Position numbers and translations under genes: made by a program
Part shown: positions 8,613 through 16,488 of the stretch, piece by piece
Position numbering within the stretch: position 1 is the stretch's first letter
Layout of the letters: each line of letters opens with the position of its first letter
Source of the DNA: CAZIKB01 sp964539665
GTDB taxonomy: Bacteria; Zhuqueibacterota; Zhuqueibacteria; Oceanimicrobiales; Oceanimicrobiaceae
NCBI GenBank assembly: GCA_964539665.1
Contig: CAZIKB010000062.1
Span: forward strand, 1-37,022
Direction of reading: 5' to 3'
DNA: 37,022 nt
Notes under the pieces: model-generated
Databases searched by the model: none
The model's input: the letters and a program-made list of their open reading frames with translations, nothing else
Told to the model about the DNA's origin: nothing

Positions 8613-9392
8613 TCAGTTGGTCTTCCCTGCCGCTGAATCCGGCATAGCGAAAACAGCTGGACCGATGACTGGATTGATGGCAATTTCCCTGACCTCTATG
8701 CTGCGATAACGGATACCATATTCGGATGCGACCAGGAAAGGCATCAGCACCCCATCAACGTTGCGGTAGTTGCTGAAGAATATTTCAACATCGGTCGGTC
8801 GCCCGGAGTCATAGGTGATGCCTGTCATGCCAGATTCCAGGAATGTCTCAGCGTCAAGATACCAGAATTCGATGCTCGAGTCAGGCAGTGTGACCTTCAG
8901 CTTGTAATTCTCGCCATCGTCAAAATCTTCAATGCCCAGGAGTTCGACCTGATTTCCCTTTTTATCAAATCCCCAGAACGGCGGTTCAAAGAATCGTTCC
9001 CTTAAGGTCACCTTGTCCAGATTGCGCCTTGTCGGAATGGGGACAGGTTTAGCCTGGGGTGATCCCTTGCGTGATCTGACCCACCACGCCTGATTTCCGT
9101 CATAAGCCCGAATAATATCAGTCTCCTGGATCGTGGTGTCGAAGCGATAGAGGTCCGGACGTTGCCTCCATATTGTAAATGGGGCGGGATTACTAAAGCT
9201 CACATATGTCCCTTCCATCTTAATGGTGTTTAGCGCGGCCCATTTTTCGGCGCCGCCTCGCGCCTCGATATTTTTTTGAATCACCTGATTCAGGTTGAGT
9301 GTTTGCGCCTTCGCGTTCCCGAGCAGGGCACATGCCGTTGTAACCAGAACAGCAACAAGGGTATGTCTATGCAGTTTAGTTGGTGAGATCAT
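8613..9392 (-). CDS. Periplasmic LolA/LppX-fold protein
   Basis: 259 aa from the ATG at 9392. This start is preferred over more upstream ones because AAAGGAGAT sits ten bases before it and a signal peptide follows directly (LVAVLVTTACALLGNAKA, cleavage before Q). The mature protein begins with an LNQVIQKNIEARGGAEKW helix and contains KMEGTY, RPDLYRFD and DGNQAWW, then EFWYLDAETFL, the pattern of outer-membrane lipoprotein carrier LolA-like proteins (DUF4292 type). These bind lipids or lipoproteins in the periplasm. It overlaps the end of the PQQ-propeller gene by 17 bp, so the two are likely translationally coupled. Base composition is GC-richer than the island around it. Confidence 0.75.
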   Translation of the reverse strand: MISPTKLHRHTLVAVLVTTACALLGNAKAQTLNLNQVIQKNIEARGGAEKWAALNTIKMEGTYVSFSNPAPFTIWRQRPDLYRFDTTIQETDIIRAYDGNQAWWVRSRKGSPQAKPVPIPTRRNLDKVTLRERFFEPPFWGFDKKGNQVELLGIEDFDDGENYKLKVTLPDSSIEFWYLDAETFLESGMTGITYDSGRPTDVEIFFSNYRNVDGVLMPFLVASEYGIRYRSIEVREIAINPVIGPAVFAMPDSAAGKTN

Positions 9393-10707
9393 AACAGGCC
9401 ATCTCCTTTCGGTTTCTGAGATAAATCTTGCCGCCGACAAATGTTGGCGAAGTCCATGATTTCCCATCCAGAGCTTGAGCATAAGCGAGTTCATGATAGC
9501 CATCCGCGGTCGCTTCGATAATCGCGAGTCGGCCGCGATCGTCGAGAACCACGAGTTTGTCATCCACGATGATTATACTCCCCTTACCGAAGCCTCGCTT
9601 GCGCCACTTCCTTTCGCCGGTGGCTGCCTCCAAACATTTCAGGGTCGATTTGCTAAAACCGTATATATGGTTTTTGTAATAGACCGAGCTACTAAAGTGA
9701 TTTTTCATCTCCTTGCTTTTCCATAGCGGCTCGATTCTCGTAGTATCAGCATCTTGAACAACTCTGAAAGCCAGGCATCCGTCTTCTCTGGAACCTGAGA
9801 CAAATACCCTGTCAGGCCCCATGAAGACTGGCATGGCAATGACCAGGGGTAACGACGGTGCCTTCCAAAGAATCTTACCATCGGTGGATACAGAGATGAC
9901 TTCGGAGATATTTTGCGGGCTGCCGTCGATTTCTGCAATCCGGGTGGCAGCAAAAATATTCTGTTTGACACCGTTGATCGTCGCCACAAAGGGTGACGAG
10001 TAGCTCGGTGCGCTATCCCCAATTTTCCAGACAAGTCGGCCAGTGTTTTTATCCAACGCAACGATGGCCTCTCCTTCACCGCCACCGGCATGCACGATCA
10101 CCAAATCATCTTGAACGAGCAGTGAAGTAGTGAAACCGCGGTCGGGTACTTTTATTTCGAAACTGTCGGCAAGCGAGACAGTCCAGAGTATCTCGCCTGC
10201 ATCTGCATCCACAGCGGAGATCCTGCCACGGGAAGCCAACACAAAAGCCCGTCCATTGTCAAAAACTGGCGTAGAACGCGGACCATTGCCAAAATTATCA
10301 ATAAACATTTTGCCTATTTCAACCCGCCAATTTTCTCGACCAGAGCGGCTGTCATAACCGGCAAGATATTCTGTACTATCCACTGCAAAGGCGGTCACGA
10401 GAACAGTACCCGTAATTACGATGCCCGAAAAACCATCACCTATTGTGTGTTTCCAGACAAGTTTGGGACCATCACTGTTCCAGATTTTAAGATCATATTG
10501 CGCAGCGGAGACACCACTACGAGCCTGCCCACGAAACTGCGTCCAAATATCCGTGCCGGCCTTTTCTGGTCCTTCCTTCGAAGGCTGCGAGCCTCCTACA
10601 TTCCGGACCGCCGGTCCACTCCTGCCGTAGCTCAAAGAAAAGAGTAAAAAGATTACGAGGAGATTAGATGCAACCGACAGTTGCATGCCAGGGGTCTTGT
10701 TGTTCAT
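9376..10707 (-). CDS. Secreted PQQ-like beta-propeller protein
   Basis: 443 aa. An N-terminal signal sequence (SVASNLLVIFLLFSLSYG) is followed by repeated propeller blades with the W-motifs of PQQ/BamB-like repeats: GRENWRVEIG, GEILWTVSLA, GRLVWKIGD, GKILWKAPSL and GERKWRKRGF. These repeats usually form a seven- or eight-bladed propeller in the periplasm, either scaffold-like as in BamB or quinoprotein dehydrogenase-like. No quinone-dehydrogenase cysteine pair is obvious, so a scaffold role is more likely. It is the first gene of a two-gene operon with the LolA-like protein. Both appear GC-richer than their neighbours, suggesting a different origin. Confidence 0.8.
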   Translation of the reverse strand: MNNKTPGMQLSVASNLLVIFLLFSLSYGRSGPAVRNVGGSQPSKEGPEKAGTDIWTQFRGQARSGVSAAQYDLKIWNSDGPKLVWKHTIGDGFSGIVITGTVLVTAFAVDSTEYLAGYDSRSGRENWRVEIGKMFIDNFGNGPRSTPVFDNGRAFVLASRGRISAVDADAGEILWTVSLADSFEIKVPDRGFTTSLLVQDDLVIVHAGGGEGEAIVALDKNTGRLVWKIGDSAPSYSSPFVATINGVKQNIFAATRIAEIDGSPQNISEVISVSTDGKILWKAPSLPLVIAMPVFMGPDRVFVSGSREDGCLAFRVVQDADTTRIEPLWKSKEMKNHFSSSVYYKNHIYGFSKSTLKCLEAATGERKWRKRGFGKGSIIIVDDKLVVLDDRGRLAIIEATADGYHELAYAQALDGKSWTSPTFVGGKIYLRNRKEMACYDLTN

Positions 10708-10982
10708 ATTTGCCTCATTTCAGTTGATCAGTAGATTTAGAAATCATAACGCGACCTGGTGTCGGAGCCGATGAACCAAACTCAACAACGGACTGACTAT
10801 GTTACGAAATCCGCTTCCCTAAGTCAAGAAAAGAATTTAGAGTTTGATAAATTTATGCAAAGTGATGTGACGCTGAGCGTAGGAACCGGGCGCCCCGTGC
10901 AGACCGGCGAAACGAGTTTTTTCTACTGCTAATTATCAGATTTCTCATCCCGCAAAACGATTTTGCGTCAACCTAAGGAACA

Positions 10983-11144
10983 GTCCCCCTTAGCAAAGGG
11001 GGATTTAGGGGGTTGTATTTAATCCTAATAATGAAATTGTTAATAATTTGTGTAATCGTAGCTTACCAGTAAACTTGAATAAATGAATACCATTATAAAT
11101 TCGGCTTTACAACCCCCTTTGTCCCCCTTTTTTAAGGGGGAATT
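10983..11144. repeat. Nested inverted repeat, GGGGG/CCCCC REP-like element
   Basis: Two hairpins, CCCCCTT-AGCA-AAGGGGG type (10985-11002) and CCCCCTT...AAGGGGG (11123-11140), lie at the ends. A long-range inverted repeat AGGGGGTTGTA (11006-11016) / TACAACCCCCT (11108-11118) joins them. The whole looks like a non-coding REP/MITE of about 160 bp. The stretch 10708-10982 shows nothing I can name beyond a CCCGCAAAACGATTTTGCG hairpin fragment near 10950. Confidence 0.6.
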
Positions 11145-11171
11145 TAAAAATATTGCTTAAGTTGACTCCAA

Positions 11172-11687
11172 TGCGCATAACGGGATTCAAAATGACAGAA
11201 GCTGAGTTAATTGGATACCTGACTTACTCGTGACAAAATCTATTGCACTATCTTGTCTGCTGCAATATATCGATGTCTGTGAATATAGGCATAAAAAATA
11301 AGTACCTGGTTAAACAACATTATTCATTGCTTTTTATCGATACTATTATATCTTTATATTGTATCAATAATTTCTTTGTTTATCTTTGCCCATATGCGTT
11401 ATCAGACAACCTTCCTAAAAAAGATAAACTGAAGTTATGGGGCTGATACTTCATGCAAAGACGAGATAATAACGCAGCCACTTTTGATGAAAATTAGATA
11501 TGTATTCAGCTGTTTTTTTGCTTTAATAATTTATCTTAATTGACTCGAATACTTTCATCAACTTGAATCATTGCAGGTTACCCGGTGCGTAAAATAATAA
11601 TAAAAAGATTTTTTCTTTGAAAAATAACAATCCGTTACTTAAATTGGGGTGTTATTCATAAAACCAGATAATCACTTGTTATGTGTC
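11172..11687. repeat. Direct repeat copy 3 (long form), upstream of SIR2-HerA
   Basis: About 515 bp similar to 3905-4453. Its last 245 bp also match copy 2. It is shorter than copy 1 because of a deletion of about 25-30 bp after TTACCCGG (about 11585). Within it AATAACA (about 11623) and TGTTATT (about 11650) can pair. It ends with TTGTTATGTG, 130 bp before the SIR2 start. The small ORFs inside are shadows. Confidence 0.8.
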
Positions 11688-11715
11688 AGAGGAACAAATG
11701 CGAGAGATAGTAAAA

Positions 11716-11735
11716 ATAAGCGCAATTGCGCTTAT
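11716..11735. promoter_or_regulatory. Perfect 20-bp palindrome upstream of SIR2-HerA
   Basis: ATAAGCGCAATTGCGCTTAT is a perfect 20-bp palindrome located about 80 bp before the SIR2 start and 30 bp after repeat copy 3. It is a good shape for a dimeric repressor operator. A hairpin role is also possible, but no T run follows, so it is not a terminator. Confidence 0.55.
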
Positions 11736-11816
11736 ACATCAAAAATGGCAGAATATAAACAACTGAATATACACAAACGTTATTAGAAACCAAAAAAAAT
11801 TAGAGAAAAATGAATT

Positions 11817-13007
11817 ATGGAAAATATTAACGTAATAAGAGAAATTCAAGAACTTAAAAATCAATTGTCATATTCTAAAAACATTGGTTTTTTCTTTGGT
11901 GCTGGAACTTCTACAGCTCTTGGAATTCCTGATATTTCTGGTCTTACAAATAGTATCGAAGAATCTCTTAATGGTGATTTATTAAATAATTTTCAAATTA
12001 TAAAAAAAGATTTAGAGACAACACTTCCAGATAAATCGATAAATATTGAAGACATATTAAACCAAACAAGAAGAATAAGAGAAATTACTGGGGAAAAAGA
12101 AGAAAAAAAATATCTTGAGATAAATGGTAAATCTGCGAAGAAATTAGATATTAAGATCTGTAAGAAAATTTATGAGATAATTAGCCAAAAAGAAATAAAA
12201 GCAAATCTTCAAAATACCATTAAATTTCTGGCTTGGCTAAATATGCAAAATCGAGATTTTTCCAAAGAAATATATACATCAAATTACGACATGATAATTG
12301 AAAAATCACTTGAAAAAATTCAAATACCTTATTTTGATGGATTCGTAGGTTCTTACGAACCATTCTTCTTACCGGAAAGTGTTGATAAATTTGTAAAGAA
12401 TTTTGACCTCACAAAGTCTTGGATTAGACTTTGGAAAATTCACGGATCTTTAAGTTGGTTTTGGAAGAAAGATGATGACGCAAAAACATTCAAAATTGTC
12501 AGAATTGGGAAAATTGATAATATTGTAGATGATAACGATGAAATTGTCATATATCCATCCCGAGAGAAATATGATTCTTCTAGAAAACAGCCATTTATTG
12601 CCTATTTTGATAGATTAAAAAATTATTTATCTGAAGGAGAATTACTGTTTATTATTTCTGGTTATTCTTTTTCCGACCAAGATATTAATGAAATATTTTT
12701 TAATAGTTTAAGACAAAATAACAGATTATTTATTGTTGTTTTTTCCCATTCTGATTCTTCAGTTGAAGATTTATATAAGCTTTCATTTTCTTTCTTAAAT
12801 ATCCGTGCATTCGGCCCCAATAAGGCCATAATCGATGGAGTGCTTAAGGAGTGGGCTTTTACCAAAGATGAAAATGAAAATTACGATTCATATTGGGATG
12901 ACAAGAAAGATGAGTTAACGATTGGCGATTTTAACAAACTTGTAAATTTTTTAATCACTAATTCTGGTAAAAAAGAAACCATTGAGCATATAGCAAATGA
13001 TAACTGA
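11817..13007 (+). CDS. SIR2-family NADase, defence effector of SIR2-HerA
   Basis: 396 aa. The N-terminal SIR2 fold shows the NAD-binding GAGTS motif (residues 28-32), TSNYD with Asn156, and KIHGS with the catalytic His209. In SIR2-HerA antiphage systems this domain depletes NAD+ when the complex is triggered. The later sequence GELLFIISGYSFSDQDINEI matches the C-terminal part of SIR2_2-like proteins. The gene is very AT-rich compared with its neighbours, suggesting transfer. It overlaps herA by 11 bp (ATGATAACTGA), so the two are translated together. Activity is inferred from family knowledge; catalytic residues are seen directly. Confidence 0.88.
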   Translation: MENINVIREIQELKNQLSYSKNIGFFFGAGTSTALGIPDISGLTNSIEESLNGDLLNNFQIIKKDLETTLPDKSINIEDILNQTRRIREITGEKEEKKYLEINGKSAKKLDIKICKKIYEIISQKEIKANLQNTIKFLAWLNMQNRDFSKEIYTSNYDMIIEKSLEKIQIPYFDGFVGSYEPFFLPESVDKFVKNFDLTKSWIRLWKIHGSLSWFWKKDDDAKTFKIVRIGKIDNIVDDNDEIVIYPSREKYDSSRKQPFIAYFDRLKNYLSEGELLFIISGYSFSDQDINEIFFNSLRQNNRLFIVVFSHSDSSVEDLYKLSFSFLNIRAFGPNKAIIDGVLKEWAFTKDENENYDSYWDDKKDELTIGDFNKLVNFLITNSGKKETIEHIANDN

Positions 13008-14766
13008 CATTACATATCTTGGGAAAATAATAAGAGTTGATTCAAATACTGTTGAAGTTGAAGTTTCTGACGATATTCCATCGGCAGCGCCTATTATTAA
13101 TGGCCGTTTGTATAAAATTGGACAAATAGGTACTTTTGTTAAAATGCCAATTGGTAATATTACAATTTACGGCATCACTTCGTCTGTTAGTAATACACCA
13201 AGCAAAATTGATGAAAATGAAATAAAACAGCTTATAGGTTCTCGATTTTTAACAGTTCAATTGGTTGGTGAAAAAATTGGAAATAGTGATTTTGAAAAAG
13301 GCATCGGTACTTATCCAACCATAAACGATGAAGTTCATTTGGTTACCGAAAAAGATCTATTTGATATCTATGGTGACAAGGAATTAGGAACAATAGAAAT
13401 AGGCAAACATTCTTCATCTGACAATTTAAGTGTCTATGTTGATATTCATAAACTTGTTTTAAGACATTGTGCGATTCTAGGTTCAACTGGCAGCGGAAAA
13501 TCCAACACAACAGTAAGTATCCTGAAAGCAATATTAAACGATTATAAAGGCTCAAGAGTTATTTTGGTCGATCCACATGGTGAATATGCTTCTGCATTTC
13601 CTGATGCTAAAGTGTTTAAAATTAACGAAAAGGATAATCCCTTATTCATTCCCTTTTGGTTAATGAATTTTGATGAATTAGCATATTTTCTGGTTGGTGC
13701 TAAACCAAATGATGACCAAAGAACAGAACACAGAATGTTTAGGGAACTCATAACAAAATATAAAATGGAAAATTGTAACCTTAAATCTGGGAAAGTTAAG
13801 GAAGAATTTATTACTGCTGATTCCCCAATCCCATTTAATGTGAGAAAAGTTTGGTATGAGATGAATTGGTGGTTAAATGCAAGTTTTGAATCAACCAAAA
13901 AGGATGAGCAGAAAAGAGAGACAAAATTTCAAGAAGATAAGGGGGGTTATGAGAATTTAATTGGCGCGAAATTTACATCTCATTTAACAACTTCAAATGA
14001 TAAACCGCCGCATGTTTCAAGACACCAAGAATATTATTCGTATGAAAAAAAACTGTTAACAAGAATAAAAGATTCCAGATATGATTTCCTTTTCAATCCT
14101 GGTGAATATAAAGACGAAAAATCTACAAAAGACTTACATAATTTATTGAATGAATGGATTGCCAGTAATGAAAGATTATCCATCTTGGATTTAAGTGGTG
14201 TTCCATTTGAAGTATTAGATATAACCATTGGATTAATTACTCGATTTGTTTACGATAGTATGTTTTGGGGGAAAAACGAAATTTATACTGGCAAGAATCG
14301 GCCTTTACTACTTGCTTATGAAGAAGCTCACACGTATCTTAATAAAAATGACAACAATAGTTATTCAAAAAACGCTGTAGAAAAAATCTTTAAAGAAGGC
14401 AGAAAATTTGGGCTTGGTGCTTTAATTATCTCGCAAAGACCGTCAGAAATATCAGATACTATTCTTGCTCAAATTGGAACTCTAATCGCACTACGATTAA
14501 CTAATTCAAGTGACCAAGGTATAGTAAAATCTTCTGCACCGGATAATTTAAATAGTCTTATTGATCTTTTACCATCATTAAGAATTGGTGAAGCTGTTGT
14601 AGTCGGTGAGTCAATCAAAATTCCATCAAGAGTTAGGATTCAACTAAATAATCCAAGACCCACAAGCGAAGATCCTGAACTTGTTGACCGTTGGAATAAT
14701 GAATTCAAACTAGATGATGATAATTATAAAACTGTTGTGACAAAACTTAGAGAGCAAAAAACATAA
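12997..14766 (+). CDS. herA: HerA-family ATPase of SIR2-HerA system
   Basis: 589 aa. Residues 1-70 form a HAS-barrel-like domain (LGKIIRVDSNTVEVEV). The RecA-like core carries Walker A GSTGSGKS (162-169), a following VDPHGEYA block, Walker B LLLAYEEAH with E442/E443, and the GRKFGLGALIISQRPSEIS sensor region. HerA proteins form hexameric DNA translocases; in SIR2-HerA systems the hexamer assembles with SIR2 dodecamers. An insertion of about 120 residues lies between the Walker motifs, as in other HerA proteins. The gene starts inside the end of the SIR2 gene and is followed after 11 bp by the KTSC gene. Confidence 0.88.
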   Translation: MITDITYLGKIIRVDSNTVEVEVSDDIPSAAPIINGRLYKIGQIGTFVKMPIGNITIYGITSSVSNTPSKIDENEIKQLIGSRFLTVQLVGEKIGNSDFEKGIGTYPTINDEVHLVTEKDLFDIYGDKELGTIEIGKHSSSDNLSVYVDIHKLVLRHCAILGSTGSGKSNTTVSILKAILNDYKGSRVILVDPHGEYASAFPDAKVFKINEKDNPLFIPFWLMNFDELAYFLVGAKPNDDQRTEHRMFRELITKYKMENCNLKSGKVKEEFITADSPIPFNVRKVWYEMNWWLNASFESTKKDEQKRETKFQEDKGGYENLIGAKFTSHLTTSNDKPPHVSRHQEYYSYEKKLLTRIKDSRYDFLFNPGEYKDEKSTKDLHNLLNEWIASNERLSILDLSGVPFEVLDITIGLITRFVYDSMFWGKNEIYTGKNRPLLLAYEEAHTYLNKNDNNSYSKNAVEKIFKEGRKFGLGALIISQRPSEISDTILAQIGTLIALRLTNSSDQGIVKSSAPDNLNSLIDLLPSLRIGEAVVVGESIKIPSRVRIQLNNPRPTSEDPELVDRWNNEFKLDDDNYKTVVTKLREQKT

Positions 14767-14777
14767 GAGAGACAATT

Positions 14778-14990
14778 ATGGATAGACAATTCATTGAATC
14801 GAAGATGATTAAAAGTATTGGATACGATGCACAATCATCAACTTTAGAGATCGAATTTAACACTGGTGCGGTTTGGCAATATTTTGATTTCCAGGAGTCA
14901 TTATGGTATGAATTTGAAAGCTCAGAATCTAAGGGTAAGTTTTTCCATAGAGAAATAAAGAACCAATACAGTGAATCAAGAGTTGGATAG
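14778..14990 (+). CDS. KTSC domain small protein, third gene of the SIR2-HerA operon
   Basis: 70 aa, a complete KTSC domain. The pattern is S-x-M-I-x-S-I-G-Y-D, then LEIEFNTGAVWQYFDF, then SSESKGKFFHREIKNQY. KTSC domains are small folds named from a C-terminal fusion to lysyl-tRNA synthetases and found alone near mobile or nucleic-acid genes; their molecular role is unknown. Only 11 bp separate it from herA, with GAGAG before the ATG, so it is probably co-transcribed. Whether it takes part in SIR2-HerA defence (as inhibitor, sensor or unrelated passenger) is not known. The following 14991-15149 contains two imperfect palindromes. Confidence 0.8.
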   Translation: MDRQFIESKMIKSIGYDAQSSTLEIEFNTGAVWQYFDFQESLWYEFESSESKGKFFHREIKNQYSESRVG

Positions 14991-15002
14991 GAAGGGCTGC
15001 CA

Positions 15003-15051
15003 CTAACAATGTGTATAGCGCATTAAAACGCGCCATACATCAATCGTTGAG
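15003..15051. repeat. attC-like imperfect palindrome 1
   Basis: CTAAC (15003) and GTTGAG (15046-15051) form the ends. The core stem TGTATAGCGC / GCGCCATACA (one mismatch) surrounds loop ATTAAAAC. The outer pairs include unpaired bases. At 49 bp it is shorter than known attC sites, but it has their general plan. Confidence 0.4.
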
Positions 15052-15072
15052 AATAAGAAATGAAAGAAACAC

Positions 15073-15138
15073 ATAACAAATCGTTCCACCTGACATTTTT
15101 CCGCTCCGCTCCAAAATGCAGGTGAACTCAAACATTAT
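15073..15138. repeat. attC-like imperfect palindrome 2
   Basis: The arms GTTCCACCTGACATTTT (15083-15099) and AAAATGCAGGTGAAC (15113-15127) pair except for two bulged bases (C and A) on the left arm. The loop is CCGCTCCGCTCC. Outer boxes are ATAAC and ATTAT. About 66 bp, within the normal attC size range; bulged extrahelical bases on one arm are the hallmark of attC. The right box lacks the canonical GTT. Confidence 0.45.
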
Positions 15139-15149
15139 AAAATTGAAAA

Positions 15150-15383
15150 ATGAGCAATAAGGCAGAAAAAAATAAAAAGTGGATTGAAGCAAAAAAGAAA
15201 TTTAGGCTGTCAAATATGCACATCCAGATGGCCCGTGAATTGGGAATGAATCCTAAGAAATTTGGAGGGTTGGCAAACCATAAGCAGGAACCATGGAAAG
15301 CGCCTTTACCTGTGTTCATTGAAGAATTGTATTTCAAAAGGTTTAAAAAAGAAAAACCAAATATTGTTAATCCATTAAAATAA
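15150..15383 (+). CDS. Small conserved hypothetical protein
   Basis: 77 aa, basic. It begins MSNKAEKNKKWIEAKKKFRL and contains ARELGMNPKKFGGLANHKQE and PWKAPLPVFIEELYFKRFKK. I recognise this as a small family common in many bacteria, often near mobile elements, with no known function. The ELGMNPKK part may be a short helix-turn-helix-like segment. It lies directly behind attC-like palindrome 2 and 11 bp before the next small gene, so it may share a transcript with it. Confidence 0.6.
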   Translation: MSNKAEKNKKWIEAKKKFRLSNMHIQMARELGMNPKKFGGLANHKQEPWKAPLPVFIEELYFKRFKKEKPNIVNPLK

Positions 15384-15394
15384 AGTTATTTAAA

Positions 15395-15634
15395 ATGAAA
15401 AAGGAAGAAAATAAAAATGTTAAAGAGCCAGATTGGCTTGATCCGAAAAATGACAGAAAGACTCCATATACTGAAAAGGAATTGGATATGTTTGTCTATG
15501 GTGTAATTGATAATATGAAAGATGTAAAGAGTATAAATAAAGCAATAGATGAGGAAGGATTATTGGAAACTCGTAGAATACTAAAAGAAGCATTCAGAAA
15601 AAGGGACCCATACTACACCAAAATGGATAATTAG
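15395..15634 (+). CDS. Small conserved hypothetical protein, acidic/helical
   Basis: 79 aa. PDWLDPKNDRKTPYTEKELD is followed by a helical region (VIDNMKDVKSINKAIDEEG) and a basic tail. The WLDPKN...TPYTxxELD pattern is conserved in small cassette-type proteins I have seen before, function unknown. It is 11 bp downstream of the preceding small gene. A bulged palindrome follows it at 15641-15698. Confidence 0.55.
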   Translation: MKKEENKNVKEPDWLDPKNDRKTPYTEKELDMFVYGVIDNMKDVKSINKAIDEEGLLETRRILKEAFRKRDPYYTKMDN

Positions 15635-15640
15635 AATATG

Positions 15641-15698
15641 TTATCACAATGTCTTGCAGCAGATCGCAAAAAGCGCACCTGCTAAAGACTACGTTAAC
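15641..15698. repeat. attC-like imperfect palindrome 3
   Basis: GTCTTGCAGCAG (15651-15662) pairs with CTGCTAAAGAC (15679-15689) with one mismatch and one bulge; TTATCAC and GTTAAC form the outer boxes. About 58 bp, immediately behind a small gene and before the toxin-antitoxin promoter. Confidence 0.4.
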
Positions 15699-15712
15699 CG
15701 CTAAAAAAGTAC

Positions 15713-15761
15713 TTGAAAAATAAATAAAAGATTGCTATATTTAGACCTGAATAAAGGTTTA
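15713..15761 (+). promoter_or_regulatory. Sigma70 promoter and operator of the Phd-ParE pair
   Basis: TTGAAA (15713-15718), a 17-base spacer and TATATT (15736-15741) form a good promoter. Overlapping the start region is an imperfect palindrome AGACCT-GAATAA-AGGTTT (15743-15760), a likely site for self-repression by the antitoxin. GGAG precedes the antitoxin ATG by seven bases. Confidence 0.6.
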
Positions 15762-15777
15762 AATCTGGAGTTAAAAT

Positions 15778-16071
15778 ATGAACAATTTAAATGTATCAAC
15801 TGATATTATTCCAATCGGCGAATTTAAAATAAGTCTGTCTAAGTGGCTTAAAAATGTTCAGAATACTGGTCATCCTTTAGTAATCACCCAAAATGGCAGA
15901 CCTGCTGGAGTGTTAATTTCGCCTTCTGAATACGATGACCTCGTGCATAAGAAATTATTTCTTGATTCTGTGAACAGGGGATTATCTGATATTGAATCAG
16001 GTAATGTCTATAGTACAAAAGAGTTGAAACAAGAATTAAAAGAAAGAAGAGCCCTTAGGAATTCCGAATGA
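15778..16071 (+). CDS. Phd/YefM-family antitoxin
   Basis: 97 aa. The N-terminal part has the Phd/YefM fold signature: IIPIGEFKISLSKWLKNVQN, then GHPLVITQNGRPAGVLISPS and EYDDL. This part binds DNA and dimerises; the C-terminal tail (ELKQELKERRALRN) wraps the toxin. It overlaps the toxin gene by 4 bp (ATGA), the usual arrangement. The pair is probably autoregulated through the operator just upstream. TA pairs are frequent passengers of cassette arrays and stabilise islands. Confidence 0.85.
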   Translation: MNNLNVSTDIIPIGEFKISLSKWLKNVQNTGHPLVITQNGRPAGVLISPSEYDDLVHKKLFLDSVNRGLSDIESGNVYSTKELKQELKERRALRNSE

Positions 16072-16367
16072 CAGTAATTTGGACCAGGGAAGCGCTGGAA
16101 AAATTAACTGAAATTGAACAATTTATAGCAACGGATAGTCCTGCCAGAGCCGAATCATACATAAATTATTTAATCGAACGTGGTGAATCCATTTCGCAGA
16201 ATCCCAAAATTGGAAGAACCGTTCCAGAGGTTTTAAATCCAGAAATTAGAGAAATTATTGTATCCAAATATCGCATAGTATATAGGATTAATAAAGATAA
16301 AATTGAAATTTTAACTGTATTTGAAGGTCATAGACTGCTTAGAATAGACGAGCTTAAAATTGATTAA
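16068..16367 (+). CDS. RelE/ParE-family toxin
   Basis: 99 aa. The sequence WTREALEKLTEIEQFIATDSP, with the later QNPKIGRTVPEV, IREIIVSKYRIVYRI and ILTVFEGHRLL, is typical of ParE/RelE toxins. The ParE branch poisons gyrase, RelE cleaves mRNA on ribosomes. The pairing with a Phd/YefM antitoxin and the FxGHRLL end favour the ParE-like branch, but the target cannot be decided from sequence. It appears intact. Confidence 0.85.
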   Translation: MTVIWTREALEKLTEIEQFIATDSPARAESYINYLIERGESISQNPKIGRTVPEVLNPEIREIIVSKYRIVYRINKDKIEILTVFEGHRLLRIDELKID

Positions 16368-16488
16368 TAGCTTCTATATCTAAAAAGATTCTGAGCTTTG
16401 TTTGAAATTTCGATACTTCCAGATAAATATAAAATACTATTGAAAATAAGCGTTATGTAATTTTATTGTACACGAAAATTTGCTCATT

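Noticed and set aside
9393..9563. N-terminal extension of the LolA-like protein to 9563
   Set aside because: It would overlap the PQQ-propeller gene out of frame, while the ATG at 9392 has a good ribosome site and a signal peptide.
16451..16458. GCGTTATG before the GWxTD gene as an attC right box
   Set aside because: No matching left box or palindrome is present upstream.
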